Shown piece by piece: positions 10,571 to 23,508 of a stretch of DNA of 64,000 nt (the stretch's first letter is position 1; every line of letters starts with the position of its first letter). The notes beneath the pieces are model-generated. The model was not told the DNA's origin and searched no databases. It worked only from the letters and a program-made list of their open reading frames with translations. Location of the stretch: positions 2,296,501 through 2,360,500 of the forward strand of contig CM026560.1 of assembly GCA_015143295.1 (NCBI GenBank), given 5' to 3'. A program made the translations under genes and the position numbers. Source of the DNA: Tetracentron sinense (lineage: Eukaryota; Streptophyta; Magnoliopsida; Trochodendrales; Trochodendraceae).

Positions 10571-12074
10571 TGTTAGCCTATAGGTGTCCACCATAGGTCT
10601 CCTTAGTAATTTTGATGATAACACAATAATATACTGAGATTTGAGTTACTAATGTCTCAATTGAATTTATGTGAAAATCAGTTTATTGAAGAACATTAGC
10701 AAACCATTCAATGTGAAAAATCATGAAAAAGACACTATCCATGAAGATAGATTCATCATCAAGTTAAAGCAAGCTATTGATCAAATTTGGATCATAATGA
10801 AGATATTTGAAGATCATATCCAAGCTCAAGTCATAAAGATGAAGAAAGAGGTAGAAGGAATATCATGAAGCTAATAAAGATGAAATCAAGTCAAGATCAA
10901 AATTAAAGACTCTTCAAGGTTTAAATAGGTTTTATATGTTAGTTTGAGAGTGGTTTAGGACTTTTGTAAAAAGCTCTCAAAGTTTGGTCAGTTGAATGCT
11001 CAATACTTAGACTGACCATAGGTGCCTTAAGACTCAATTGAATATCATTATAAGGCCCAAAGACATCATAAGGAATGATAAAATTCATGAAAAAGATAAA
11101 GGAATTGACCAAGTTAATCATTCTCATTAAAGTTAAGAAAAATGAATTTCAGGATTTTGAGCAAAAATTACTCTATCCAGTCAACTATATGGAGTCATCC
11201 AATCGACTAGATAGGCCAAAAATATTACTATCTTCGAAAAGACATTGTTGTCTTTCAAAAGATACTGTTGTCTTTTCCAGTCGACTAAATGAAGCATCCA
11301 GTCGACTGGATGGCGCAAGACAGGATTTTTTTCTCTATAACAGCTAGTTTTAAACGGCTCTTTTTGCATTCAATACTACTCCAACGGCCATGAAACTTCT
11401 TGAGCTATAAAATGGAATGATTTATGAACTAAAACAAGAAGTCCAATACTTCCAATCATTCAATTAATCACTCCAAAGCTTAGATTTCAAAATACATAGA
11501 GTTGAACCTAGAAATCCAAAAAGAGTCATTCTTGAGTTATTCAATCTCATTCTTTGAGAGATTCTTAGAGAGCTTGAAAGTGATCTATTAGCTTGTATTA
11601 GAAGCAAAATCAGATTGTAACCGTCACTTCTTGGAGTGTAGGTGAAAATCAAGAATCGGTGGATTCTTGTCCTTCAAGCGGGGAGCTTTGGAAGGTCTGG
11701 TCATGACCCCGAAAGTGGACTAAGTCTAGAGAGGATTGTTCCATTGCAAGGTTTGATCTCGACCCGGAAGAGAGGTTGTAAAAAGTTTGGGCTTCACCCG
11801 GAAGAAGTCTGTACGATTATCAAATCGTGGTGAATCCTCTTGCGGATAGCTTGAGGCGGAGACGTAGGCAGGATTGCCAAACCTTGTGAACAAGATCGTT
11901 GTGTTTGTCTTCTCTAACTCTTGTATTTAATTTTTTGATTTGCATTATTTAATCTTGTTAGTTGCTAATTCTTTGATAAATTAAATTTCACACAAAGAAT
12001 TCAAAGTAGAACTTTAAATTTGTCGTAGACCCTATTCACCCCCCCCCCCTCTAGGGTCCAATACCTAGGCAACA
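10571..12074 (+). repeat. Ty1/copia (Sirevirus-like) LTR, about 1.5 kb
   Basis: It starts TGTTAGCCTATAGG after a polypurine tract and ends CCAATACCTAGGCAACA, giving TGTT...AACA with a related inverted GCCTA. Near the end it has the run ATTCACCCCCCCCCC and CTCTAGGG, common at the 3' end of Sirevirus LTRs. The CCAGTCGACT motif recurs at 11178, 11278 and 11297. No second LTR is visible, so this is either a 3' LTR of a truncated copy or the remnant of a nest. Small open frames inside do not look like genes. Confidence 0.65.
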
Positions 12075-14581
12075 CAGCCCACTAGTAGCAAATAATATCG
12101 AAACATGTATCAAGAGTCAAACAAGAACTTTTAGATGTGTATTCGAATTTTATCCACCTTAATCAAATCAAATTCAGATCCGGATCATGATCCAATCCAT
12201 TGACAGCCCTACTTTCTGAATCATGGAACCTATAGACTGTTAGTAGAATCCAGATACAAATAAGACGCCATGAGTAAAACATCCCATAACTGTCCTTGGC
12301 TAAAGTTTTACAAGATACTTTGTTTATATCATAGGAATCTTCTTGTAGTCAGACCTTGTCTGGTTTTGACAAATATTGATGGGGCATGTGAGAAATAGAT
12401 AAGATACTACATCGGTCAAATAGGAGGGCTAAGCACCAATAATCATATAAATTACAGCAATTTTTCAAATAGGAGGGCTAAGCACCCATTAATCACAATG
12501 ATCAAATCTATCATGTTCTTATTGAAAATATTCACTTGTAGCATACCATATTTCAATGGAATATTGTAATTTTTCTAACACATGTACGTTCTCATAATGG
12601 TGGTATTTTTCCAAAATCAAACTTTTTGTTATCCAGCATGTTGGAGTAGCCATCCCATAGAAGGTATGCCAATGGACAATGCTTTGGATTTGGATGAGAA
12701 AATAGTGGATCCAAATTTCATCCAACTGACTACATCATAGATCCAGATTCCATACGAGATCCACTGAATGTAAGAAAACTAAATCCAACTTCGGGTCGAT
12801 CCAATTCTAACACATTAGAGCAAATTATATTAAAGCACTGTGTATCCAGAGTCAATCCAATTATAATAAGGATTGAAAATATAGATCTGTATTTGAATTG
12901 ACAAGACCTATTTTAGTTCTTAGATCCACCTTAATTGAATCAGATCTGGATGATTATCCTTAGCAGTCATACTGTATGAATAACGAATTTAGACAGTTAG
13001 TACAATCCAAATATATACAAGACTGATGGTAAAACATCCATCCATCTAAGCTTAGAATACAAAATGATTGTCTGGAAATCTTTGGCTAAATATTTCGAAG
13101 ACAGTGTGTTTATATCATAGGAATCTTGCAGACTATCAAATAAATACATGACGAGAATCTGTCTTGTAGCAAGACCTTGTAAGCTTTTAACAAATATTGA
13201 AGGAGCATGTGAAAACTAGATACGATACTACATCAGTCAAATATGAAGGCTAAGCGCCAATAATCACATATGCTAAAGAAAGTTTTTCAGTTAGGAACAA
13301 GCTTCAAATGCAATGCAGGTGCAGCTAGTTATTGATACCCAAGTATCCGATTAGTTTTCACAAATAGGAATGCTCATTATGAGTAGTTGCATCAGGTCAA
13401 GACGATCGAATTTGTATGGACATTTGGATGCTTCCTCATCCAGACCTTCTACGTCAAAGGTTTACCCAATCAACAGATGATCCTAATCATTTTAGGAATA
13501 CTTTTTCCGGACATTTCATAAGAAATGTTATAGATCAGATATAGTTAGGATCATCTCATAAGCGGGGTACCTCTCAAATGGTCAGTTCCAACCGCCCATG
13601 GAAATCAAAACTAGAGGAAAAATTATTTAGACATGCATTTCTAGATATTGTTGCTTAATTATTCTATAGCAAAAATCTAAGAAAGTAACACCTCCAAATC
13701 AATAGCCTAAGAAACAAAGCTCAGCACATATTAGTATGAAAATCAGCAAGATAACAGTAACATCTACTGCAGAAGAATAGGCCTAATTGATTATCAATAA
13801 AGAGTTAACTCGAACTCTCCAATTGTAACCCTGTGTTATTAAGTCAAATCAAACAAATGTTCGGGTTCAATAAGAACCTGATCTTAATTGACATTGACCT
13901 TGTCTTTTTAAAGCATTCAATCGGTGTCGTCATAGGCCTTATTAGCAAATGATAGAATGATATCAAACTGCTATTTATTCTGAGAACAATAGTTCACTCC
14001 ACGGGCGAGGAGCGAACTATTTCTCCTCGCTCTCACAAAGCTCCCTTCAACTGCCATGAACTCTGATTAATTTTTTTTAACCCTTGTGGTTACTTTTTTT
14101 ATAAAAAAATTCTAAAAATCAAGGGTAAATGGGTAAACCTTAGGGGTGAGCGAATCTTAACAACAGTTAAAGGGAGTTAAAAGAGGGACACGTGGCAAGA
14201 AAAGGGGAGCCGAGAGAATATATATATGTGTGTGTGTATTAGCATATTTGAATGAGCATTTGCACTGCATACAACATAGAGCATGGTGTGAATTGAAGAG
14301 ATGTACTCACTATTGGGAAAAAAACTAAATATGAATAGAAAGTATTGTATTATCTACAACAAAGTTGAGAGAGAAAAAAATTATAAAAAACACATTTACA
14401 TTGACCCACCCACCCAATATGCTAATCAAATGCTGCTCTTTCTCATGGGCTTATTCATAACCCAGATTGAATCAAAAACATACAGAAAGCAATGAGCTGG
14501 TAATATCTGCATAGTTTGTTTAATAAACAATCAAAGAACATACTAATCTCTACAAACTCATTTCTCACTCAACAGACTGAT
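12075..14581. repeat. Intergenic stretch with a diverged direct duplication
   Basis: No gene seen. A segment of roughly 320-380 bp is present twice, at about 12130-12450 and 12888-13270. Shared blocks include CTATATCATAGGAATCTT-like, GACAAATATTGA...GGAGCATGTG and GATACTACAT...AATAATCA motifs, with many substitutions and small indels. The rest is AT-rich, with a short TG repeat near 14230. The last few hundred bases (14300-14581) are probably the 3' flank or UTR of the phosphatase gene. Confidence 0.6.
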
Positions 14582-17500
14582 TCAGCACAAATGATCAATG
14601 TAATATTCCTCCGGCATGCCAATGCATGCAACAATGACCGTGATATCATCGTACTTGCCCCCAATATGTTCCAGCCCAGCTTTCTTAGAGGCTTCTGCAA
14701 AGGGAGTTAGACAATATTTTTGGTTCGAAGCATCTAGTGCATGCTCAGCTATTACTGAAGCCACATCCCCTGGCTCCATTCCGTCTCTCATACCCTGAAT
14801 CACCATGTCTGCAATCTCGTGTTTGAACAAGTTGTCAAACAGCCCATCAGTTCCAGCAACTACAATGTCTCCCACCTCAATTGGAACCTTCAATACCTGT
14901 TTAATTCATATGTAGGGGATCAGCCAAAGAACTTCTCACAGGGAAAAAAATGTGACAGTATGCACCACGAGCACCATCCAAACACCACAAGCTATGTAAC
15001 CACAACACTTGACAAATTTTTCTTACATTCTTAGCTTATTTAGCTTTAGTAGACAAGACAACTACTGATATTTAAAATCTCAGATGTTTAAAGTTACTGC
15101 AGGAAGTCATGTATGCATCAATTAACTAACCTGAGCTGAACTGGGTGGATCACACTTGCTGCCACTTCCCAGTTGGTAAGGGCAGTTGAACCTGTGTAGC
15201 TGCACAGGGGAACAGTATATGATCCTATCCTCTCTAATTACCATGAAACGGCTATCTCCCACGTTCACAGCATGTAAGAACTGCAACATGAAATAAGGAC
15301 AGTTTTTAATAAGATTCTGTGTAAAGGTTATTTTCATATTACGACCATATTGTCACAAATTTAGAGTTTATCCTAATTCACAAGAAAACATCATGGGAAA
15401 TTTTTTTTTTTTTTTTTTGATATGTAAGATCATGGGAAAGAAATATATGCAAACCTTGTTTGTGAATGCTACTATACAAGCCGTAGATGATCCTTCAACC
15501 TTGGTGTTTGAGTAAGCTGCCTCTAACACCCTTTCCGGATCCACAAAGCCATATGGTTCCTTATGAATTGCAACTATGGAATTGTACATCAGTTCTCGAG
15601 AGTATTCCCCCGAGTCCACACCTCTCTTGGCCCATCCTCCAACACCATCAGCAACACCTATGACTCGCTGCAGTTTATGGATGAAATGTGCATCCTCCCC
15701 TCTTGGCTTCAACTCATCATCCTTCGGCAGGTAGCATGATCCTGCAATGATCTTCAAATTTTTCTTCTTCCGCCTCACAGTCCTGCAGTCAAATAAGTAA
15801 GCATCGAAAACTAGTTAGATATGTAATAAACATCTACAAACTGAACAGATCAAACATTTGAGCCTATATTTTCACGTTCATTCCCAATGGTATTATAAAC
15901 CCATCAAAGTAGTAATCTCCCCCTGGATATCAAGGTAGCCATCCTTATGGAGAGGTTCGATTTATTCAGTATTTGTTTTGGGTCTTTTTCCGTTAAGGCC
16001 TGATTCTCTGTATAGTTACAAGGCTTGTATCAATGAAATTGAAAAAATAACTACAATTTCTACCTCCTGAGTAAAAGCTGGTGGTAAAACTAAAACAGAG
16101 TATCTGGTTGTTGCTGTTTTCATGAGATTAAAAACAAAACTCCCCGCTGATTAAGGCCAGGTTTTGGAATCAAGGTTCAATTTGCTTTAAGTTAAATCTA
16201 AGTCCTTATTTTTCAGGGTGATTCCTTTTACAACTAAATTTTATCTACTAAGTGTTTAACTATGTTTAGAGAAAGAATACAGGGCTATCAGTGGTCTAAG
16301 CTATTGGCAATGATGCAGCATGACTAATTCTGATTCTAACATGATATGATTCCAGAGAGGTGTGTAAGAATGAAAAAATATTTAGTTTGATATGCAGTAC
16401 AATGTAGATGGTTTAGGCACTAAGAGATTGAATAGCTGAGTTTTCAGCTATATGTTGCTTCAGTTGAGGGTTTCCTACTCTAATCTGCAATAAGATAATC
16501 CAACTCAAGCAATTAAACTATTATGAAACTTCAGCAGAAATAATATCTGGTTATAGTGGTCTTTTTTTAAAAAAAAAGGTAAGCTGGTTATAGTGGTCTT
16601 CTTGAGGTTAAGAAAATGATCCCCATTAAATGTTTCAACAATTGAATCCAAAATACAGAAAGGAATCATCGTACTCAAATCTGAAATTACATGCCCAAAC
16701 TCCAAATCGAGCAACTAAACTATTATAGAATTCACTATGAAAGATTTACTAGAAGTAATGCAAGTGAGATCCCACATGATCGAATGAGCATAAACTGTAA
16801 GGTCTCATACATTTTTAGTGCTATTCTTTTGACCATCCAAAAGAATGTGAATGACCCCATGATCATCTGGGTGGGTGCTGTAGGAGATCTCCTAGAACTG
16901 ACCCGCACACAGTATGTCCCACTATACGATATGCACAGCTTCTTATACAAATGTACCTAAATGAGATTTTTTATGTTCAATATTTCTTTAGATTTTTCAT
17001 GTCGTTATAATGTATTTACAAAGCAACATAGTAAAGATTCAAATTCAAACTGAATTAACAAAAAATATGATAAAGGGTGAGGACGATAGGGTACAGTGGT
17101 TGAGGCTACATGCGCTTGGGAGTTGGGACACACTATGGTAAAGTATAGTACTGTTGTGGGTATATCCTATGATCCCACAAACTCAATAAATTAGCTTCCA
17201 AATAGAGATTCCCAAGTGGTACAATCATGTGGACTCTTGACTCTATGACCTCGAAGTCTTAAGCTGATCCCCATGATGCTCATACTATTAACAACAATTT
17301 TATTTGGGTTTTTCCTTCCAAAAAAAAAAAAAATTTATTTGGGTTTTTAATTTCAAATGCTATCCTCCATGTGACAATCTAAATTATAAAACAGCTATAT
17401 GCCACAGGCCATTTAGGTCATCTGCCAGTCACTAGATATTGAGTTCCGGAATGTGGGGGAATGAGTCCCTTCATACACAGATGCAAGTCGAGGACAATGT

Positions 17501-20500
17501 TATTGACTGGCTGATCCAAAAATGGAATAAACTTCTTAAAGCATAAGACCAGGAGGATGGCAGTGAAGCCGTGTAATATGGGCACTGTAAGGAAAGATTG
17601 TCGATGCCTTGCTTGAAAAAACCAAGAGTTCCCTCTACCTTCAATGGATCCTCAAGGTAAGCCAAACTTGCTCAGCTCTGCTGTGCTCAATGTCACAGAG
17701 CTTTTGCTCGCTCTGTACCTACTCGTTGAGACGAATCATCACCAGCTTGCATAGGTTCATTGACCACGTTGGATATGATATGACCCAGATTTGTCCGATT
17801 TAGACACTTTAACTGTCAAATTTGAAATTTGGACTTGTTGGGTCTAACCCAACTTAGATCCGGCCTATGTATACATTTTGGACTAGCCGATCTGGTCCAG
17901 GTCAGTCTTCGGATTCTTGGTTTACACTTCTAGTGCATAGTGAAGGAAAGAGCCCTTAGCAGTTTCAGTGACTACTTAAATGTGTTTCTATGTCCTATTT
18001 TTATCAGGAGAATAGGGGCGGTCAGAGAGTAAAGGTGTACACAACAAGACACTAGCCAATAGTCTTACTCAATCAGAAAAGTAACCCTTAGATATTCAAC
18101 AATCAGAACCAAAATATTGACAAGAATCATCTAAACCCAAGTTTTGTAATCAAGATTCAGCTTATCTTCATCTATCTGAAGAGATAAACATGTAAAGGAT
18201 GCAGAAAAAGATGGCTAAAGCAATCTGTATCCTTGTTTTTTCAGCATGATTCCTGTTACTACTAAGTTTTTATCTAAATTTAGAGAATGGGGTCAACTCA
18301 GAGCTATTGGATCTGAGCTATCTGTGCAATGAGACATGAATAATCTCATTCTAGCATGACAGTTTCAAATATTGAATAGCCTTTGCAGTTATAAGCCACT
18401 TCAGTTTGTGATTTTTAAAATAATCAAACTCAAGCAGACAAACTGTAATAAAAATTTAGCAGAACCAAAACAAGAAAATCTGGTTATAGCTGTTTTCTAG
18501 CGAAGAAAAGACAAAATTTCAATGAAATGATTCACCAATCGAATACAAATACAGACTGGATTCATCTAGTCTAATCTGAAGTGATACTATCCAAATCGAG
18601 CAACTAAACTATTATAGTATTCAGTATAAAAGATTTTCTAGAAATCATTCAAGTGAGAGCCTATATGATCGAATGAATATAATCATAATATCTATACACA
18701 TATTTGCTGCTACCCTTTCAAACATTTCAGAGGAATGTTATTGACTGCATGATCATCAGCGTTATCCTACGCATCCGCATTAGGTCCAACTATAACAAAG
18801 AATACCTGATTGAGAGTTCTTTTTTTTCAGATTTTTCCTCTCATTATAAATTATAATGTCCTTTCATAGCAACCACATAGTAGGAAATCAAATTCAAACA
18901 AAATTAATTAACATAACTGAAGATAAAGGCTGAGGACAGTAAGTACTAAGTAGGGTACAGGAGTTGAGGCTATCATGCCCTTGGGACCCCACTGTGGTAC
19001 GATAGTGGGTATCTTTAACACCCAACATCCCATTAGATTTACTTCCATTTAGAGATTCCAAATGGGTGCAAGTGCAATTACATGGATTCTTTGGCTCTGC
19101 GACCACAAAGGCTTAAGTCCATCCCCACCTACCAACCTACATACTACTGCTACTACATTGGTACTACTAGTGATAATATCAACTCTATTTGGGTTGAAGT
19201 TCAAACGTTACCCTCCATATGACAATCTAAAATAGAAACAACTATAAGTCACATACCACTTTAGGTCACCTTCCAATCACCAGAGATGCTGAGTTCCAAA
19301 AATGGGGGGACGGCATCCTTCATATGCAGATGCAAGTTGAAGGCAATAATGGCAGTCATTCGCTGATCCACAAAGGGAATAAGCTTATAAGAGTATGAGA
19401 CAGGGAAGACGGCATTAAAGCCTGATTACATGGACACTGTAAGGAAAGATTATCTACGTGCTGCTTGACAAACCCAAGAGTCATCCCTAGCTTAATGGAT
19501 CCTCAGGGTCAGACAAACTTGCTTAGCTCTGCTGTGCTTAATGTCACAGATTTTAGCCAGCAAGGTTACAAATTTCTGTAACTACTCATAGGAATGGATC
19601 AACCCGCTAACCTGTTGCATCAGGCCCAGCTTCCATAGGTTCATTGGCCAGGTTGGATATGCTACAACCCAAATTGGACCTGCCAGGTCAGACACAGCCT
19701 AGGTATACATTTTGGATCTAGTGGATCTAATCCAGGTCAGTCTTGATATCTGGGTTTACACTTCTAGTTCATTCTAAAGGGAAGAGTCCTTAATAGTTTC
19801 AGTGACTTAAGTCATATTGTTTTATTAAGTCTTATATATATCATGAGAATAATTGTGGTCACTGAGTAGAGGTGTACACAAGACACTAGTCAATAGTCTT
19901 GCCCAATCAGTGTTCGTCAAGCTGTTGATTTTGCAACAATCTATTGTTATCACTGAATAACTATGTACTGGAACTAATATTAGTTTCCAATCATCCAAAA
20001 GTCTCAAGTAATAGCCATTCTTTAGAAATTGTATAAGAATATCCCATTTAATGATTCCACAATCAAAAGCAATATTGACAAGAATCATCAAAACCCTAGT
20101 TCTGTAATCAAGATTCAGCTTAGCCATCAGCTATCTGAAGAGATGATTTTGAAAAGAACCCATAATAAATCCGAAATAAGACAATCCAACTTGGGCAAAT
20201 AAGCTGCTATATAAATCCAGCAGAGTAAAAAACGAAATAAGTAAATTAAATGATTCAACAATCAAACTACACCCATCTGAAATAAGATAATCTAATCAAA
20301 GCAATTAAACTGTTATAAAATTTCAGCAGGACCAATACAAGAATAAGTTTTTCTAAACTAATCGGATTAAAATTGCTTTCTTGCGATTGAAAAACAATAC
20401 CCATTGAATGATTCAACAATCGAATCCAAAATAATGAGAAGAATCATCTATTTTAATCTGTAATAAGATAAATCCAAATCAAGAAAACAAGATTACAAGC

Positions 20501-20713
20501 TAGATTTTCTTTTTCTTGATTTTATTTATGGGAATTGAGCAAGAAAACAAGCGAAATGGGTAACGTAAAAGAAAGAGAAGGATAAACATACAAATCGAGA
20601 GGGACCAGTGCTGAATCAGTAGCTGACCCATCAAAAATGGGCTTAGAACAACATAGACGACGAATTTTCGATGGCCTTTCTTGCAAAACCTCTGGAGTTA
20701 TAGGCTCCATCAT
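14582..20713 (-). CDS. Protein phosphatase 2C family protein (SpoIIE-type, 304 aa, four exons)
   Basis: A metal-dependent Ser/Thr phosphatase. The predicted exons on the minus strand are 20592-20713, 15455-15782, 15131-15280 and 14582-14896. They sum to 915 bp, and all junctions are GT-AG and in frame. Signature motifs in order: GEDAHF (metal-binding D), ADGVGGWA, EGSSTACI, NVGDSR, GTDGLFDN and KYDDITVIV. The last two hold the late metal-binding aspartates. This is the short subfamily of plant PP2Cs with ADGVGGWA, whose named members include plastid and mitochondrial proteins. The first 40 residues (MMEPITPEV...) are basic in the middle but are not a clear transit peptide. The start is ATG at 20713, with a second ATG directly after. 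All expected catalytic residues are present, so it looks functional. Its substrate cannot be told from sequence. Confidence 0.9.
14897..15130 (-). other. PP2C intron 3
   Basis: A 234-bp GT-AG intron: donor CAG|GTTAGTTAAT, acceptor TTAAACAG|GTA. It joins SSAQ to VLKVPIEVGD in phase 0. Confidence 0.88.
15281..15454 (-). other. PP2C intron 2
   Basis: A 174-bp GT-AG intron: donor AACAAG|GTTTGC, acceptor TGTTGCAG|TTC. It joins AFTNK to FLHAVNVGDS in phase 0. A long A-run on the gene strand (T-run at 15401-15418) lies inside. Confidence 0.88.
15783..20591 (-). repeat. PP2C intron 1 (4.8 kb) with internal duplications
   Basis: Donor GATTT|GTATGTTT at 20591 and acceptor GACTGCAG|GAC at 15783, splitting a leucine codon after its second base. 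The intron contains diverged copies of one segment: about 16150-17960 and 18130-19850, with a partial copy at 20085-20480. Shared blocks include CAGATGCAAGTCGAGG/CAGATGCAAGTTGAAG (17480/19328), ACTGTAAGGAAAGATT (17585/19436) and repeated AATAAGATAATCCAA...AACT units of about 100 bp. No coding frame in it is convincing. Confidence 0.8.
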
Positions 20714-20900
20714 TCTTGGATCTCTCTGCAGCTAGTATTGCTCTTTGAATCTCTCTCTCTCTCTCTCGCTTCTCTTGTTAAAGATGGAGTTGAACGAAGA
20801 AGGAAGAGAGAAGGTGCTTCACCTTTTTAAATTCAGGTTGATTCGTTTTTTTAGAAGAATGGAAAGTTTCTATTTTCTAACATGAGGAATGAGGAGGAAA
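20714..20900 (-). promoter_or_regulatory. PP2C 5' UTR and probable core promoter
   Basis: Directly upstream of the ATG on the gene strand is a (GA)n tract (20750-20768 as CT on plus), common in plant 5' leaders. Further upstream, near 20826-20836, is a TTTAAAAAGG stretch that could serve as a TATA-like element. Placement is inferred from position only. Confidence 0.35.
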
Positions 20901-22189
20901 TTGTAGTACACGTGGCTCGCAACCATTGGAGGAACCGCTGCTCTTTTAAACAGTCCCACGGGACCCACTCCCACTTGGTCGTTTTTCTGTTTTTTCTTTT
21001 TTTCGTTTTTTACAAAATCTTCACAAAAAACAATCACTGATTTTCCTACCAAAACAAAATAAAATATCTCTGTCGGCTGTAACCCGAGCCTCCCTGAACA
21101 AGCTAATGAGAGGGGTAATTTGAAAAATAAATAAAATCTCATAAGATAAAAAGATTAACTATGAATGAGAGTTTTCGGATTGAATAGTTAATCACGATAA
21201 TTCAAAATATGTTTTATGACTGGGACAATTTGAAAATAACGAACATAAAAAATGGTATTTTTATCAGCTAAAATTTTTTATAAATCATAAAATACTCATA
21301 TAAAAGCATATTTTGAATTCCTTCCATTGTATCTGTGGTGGGTCCAATATGATTCCTTCTTACTCTCGAGTAATTTGGGTGTCTTCAGTTTGTAAGGTGA
21401 TTAATTCCTCTATGCGTGATCATCCCCTGCAATTGACACTCTGAAGCTCCAACTAGTTTTCATTCATGTTTTTATTTTCTTTTTGTATTTTCCATTCTTC
21501 TGTCATTTTAGTTGTTAGCTTTACCTAACCAATCGGCGGGGCTGATGAATTACTATCTACGTCAGCAGTTTATTACATCAGTTCGGCTGGTATATACTTT
21601 AATGTGATGTATCAGTAGGCCTCCAAATTCTGGGCAAGGTAATATTTGCTAATTGAACATGTGGGCCATGCTTATTCAACTCGACTCGGGAGAGTGCAGC
21701 GTTAAGAGGAGTGCCCGGGTGACGGGTGTCTGAGCATGTTTCCGGGATAGGTCGGATTACACCTTGATTGATCTAATCGGGATTAGTCAAGCTCAATGCC
21801 TTAGAGATTTCTTCCCCTTATAAATATTCCCCCTTGAGATCTTGAGCATAGCCCGAGATCCCAAGAATATGAAAAGTCAGTCGTGCAGGTGCCACATCGG
21901 GTGTAGACCTTAAGTTCCTTAAAAAATCGTCATTTGTGAGGAAACATTAAATTAAAAATTCAATGGCACCATGTATGCACATGCTTTAAATGATGAGCCC
22001 ACTTAATGTTTGACATGATTGGATTTTCAATCAAATGGTACGACACTCAATAGTAGGTACTATCGAGAATTTGTAATCATTTCCCTACAAAATATAGAAG
22101 CTCTCATCATAAGTAAACCCTATTATTTTCATTAAAATAGTGGTTGCAATAAAATGAGTGAGTTTTTTGCATATCAATTGCTTAGGTTT
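20901..22189. other. Intergenic, AT-rich, no gene recognised
   Basis: Nothing coding seen. Near 21650-21880 a more GC-rich block has CTTATAAATATTCCCCC followed by CTTGAGATC repeats, which looks like the promoter part of an LTR, but no clear ends were found. The rest is AT-rich single-copy-looking sequence. Confidence 0.4.
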
Positions 22190-22646
22190 AATTGTGGTTA
22201 GCCCCTTAGGATTAAGCAATGTAACCATGGTTTTTAAAAAAACTAAAAAACAAAAATACTTCTTTTACTTTAATTAAGCTTAACCGTGGTTAAACAAGGT
22301 TAAAGGGACACGAGATACTTCGGTGAACTTGGAAGAGAACCTGGGTCCTCTTCTCAAAACTCAAAAAAGTACATGTTAAGAGTCAAATTATAGAGAAGGG
22401 TCTACTTTTCTTAGTTCCCTACAACAACAACTTTGTCACTCATCAATTACCGTATGACAGATAATAAAAAATAGTCATGAGAAGAGGACCCTGGTCCTGG
22501 GTCCTCTTCTAAGCTTACCGCAGTGTCCCGTGTCCCTTTTAATCATGGTCAAGCTTAATTAAATTATAATTTATAATTTTGTTATTTTATAAAACTAATG
22601 TTAGATTGCTTAACCTTAGGTGGTGAGTAAATTCTAACCACAGTTG
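22190..22646. mobile_element. Foldback element, long imperfect inverted repeats
   Basis: The left arm (22190-22350) and right arm (22470-22646) are inverted copies with indels. Paired blocks include TTAATTAAGCTTAACC/TCAAGCTTAATTAAA, AAAGGGACACGAG/CCGTGTCCCTTT and GTCCTCTTCTC/GAGAAGAGGAC. The outer ends read AATTGTGGTTAG and CTAACCACAGTTG. There are no coding frames. It is a non-autonomous DNA element of unknown superfamily. Confidence 0.65.
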
Positions 22647-22773
22647 ATTGATGGTAAAATGGGGGCAGGGACCAATGAGATCCCGGGGTTAGCTTACAAG
22701 CTGACCCTGGGTCCGTTTTTCATTTCCCTAAAACAAAAATATATATTATATAGAAAATATTCTTTGTGTTTAA

Positions 22774-22921
22774 TGCTCCGTTTGTTTTGAGATAAAATAG
22801 GGGAAAACAAATGAATTCCACGAAAAAATATCATTTTTCAAGTGTATTTTCTTTAGGACAATGGATATTTTTTGCGAAATTCATTTGTTTTCATCAATTT
22901 TACTTTGAAACAAACGGAGCA
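22774..22921. mobile_element. Tourist-like MITE (148 bp)
   Basis: The ends are perfect inverted repeats TGCTCCGTTTGTTT / AAACAAACGGAGCA, and the arms pair imperfectly for about 60 bp. It is flanked by 3-bp TAA on both sides. A 3-bp TWA duplication is the mark of the PIF/Harbinger group. Confidence 0.75.
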
Positions 22922-22989
22922 TAAGAGTAACTTTATTTTTTAGCAGAAGAGGCGCAAGTACGTATAGAGCTATAAAATCAGAGAGTACG

Positions 22990-23140
22990 AATAATTTTTT
23001 TTTTCCTTTTTGTTGTGCGAGATATACGTTTAGGCTGTAATGGCCGGGTGGAGAGTATATAAAAACTCCCACCCCTCTCGGGAATGGAACCGATACCTCC
23101 CCAAAAGCAAGGGATACACTACTACTAGCCCTGGCGTCTT
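22990..23140 (-). mobile_element. tRNA-derived SINE
   Basis: On the minus strand there is an A-box-like GGGCTAGTAGTAGTG (23118-23132) and a B-box-like GGTTCCATTCC (about 23082-23092), about 30 bases apart as in tRNA genes. A non-tRNA body follows, then an A-rich tail (T-rich at 22994-23013 on plus). The tRNA part is too degenerate to fold as a working tRNA. No target duplication was found by eye. Confidence 0.5.
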
Positions 23141-23508
23141 CCCTTTGTTTCTTTTAAGAGTCCTTTCTTATTAACAGAGTTCTGTAATTAACAGAGGACA
23201 TAGGTTGCACGCGGAAATCAGACTACATATGTTTTCGTTTTTAAGAGCACGATGATCTCAGAGAACACCTGATGATTTTTAGATCACCCAATCTTGAAAG
23301 GGAGTTGGTTGATCACATGCAATTAAAAATTTCGGTAAGATTTTAAACTTTCATCTATTATTCTACATTTAAAAAAAAAAACCTGAAAACATATCTTCTT
23401 TCTTTTTTTTGTTAGTGCTTTCCATAAAATGTGATTAGAGAAGCCTTCTGCGGTAATTGATCCATTATAGAAGGGATCTTTCATTTCTTTTTTTTTTCAA
23501 AACTTTTA

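Noticed and set aside
13985..14030. Hairpin GGGCGAGGAGCG...CTCCTCGCTC as a terminator or microRNA
   Set aside because: Short stem with no supporting context; could be chance.
14301..14495. Small plus-strand gene downstream of the PP2C
   Set aside because: A 64-codon frame in AT-rich sequence without family resemblance, within the likely 3' flank of the PP2C gene.
23080..23132. Working tRNA gene
   Set aside because: The A and B boxes are present but the stems do not pair well, and an A-rich tail follows, which fits a SINE.
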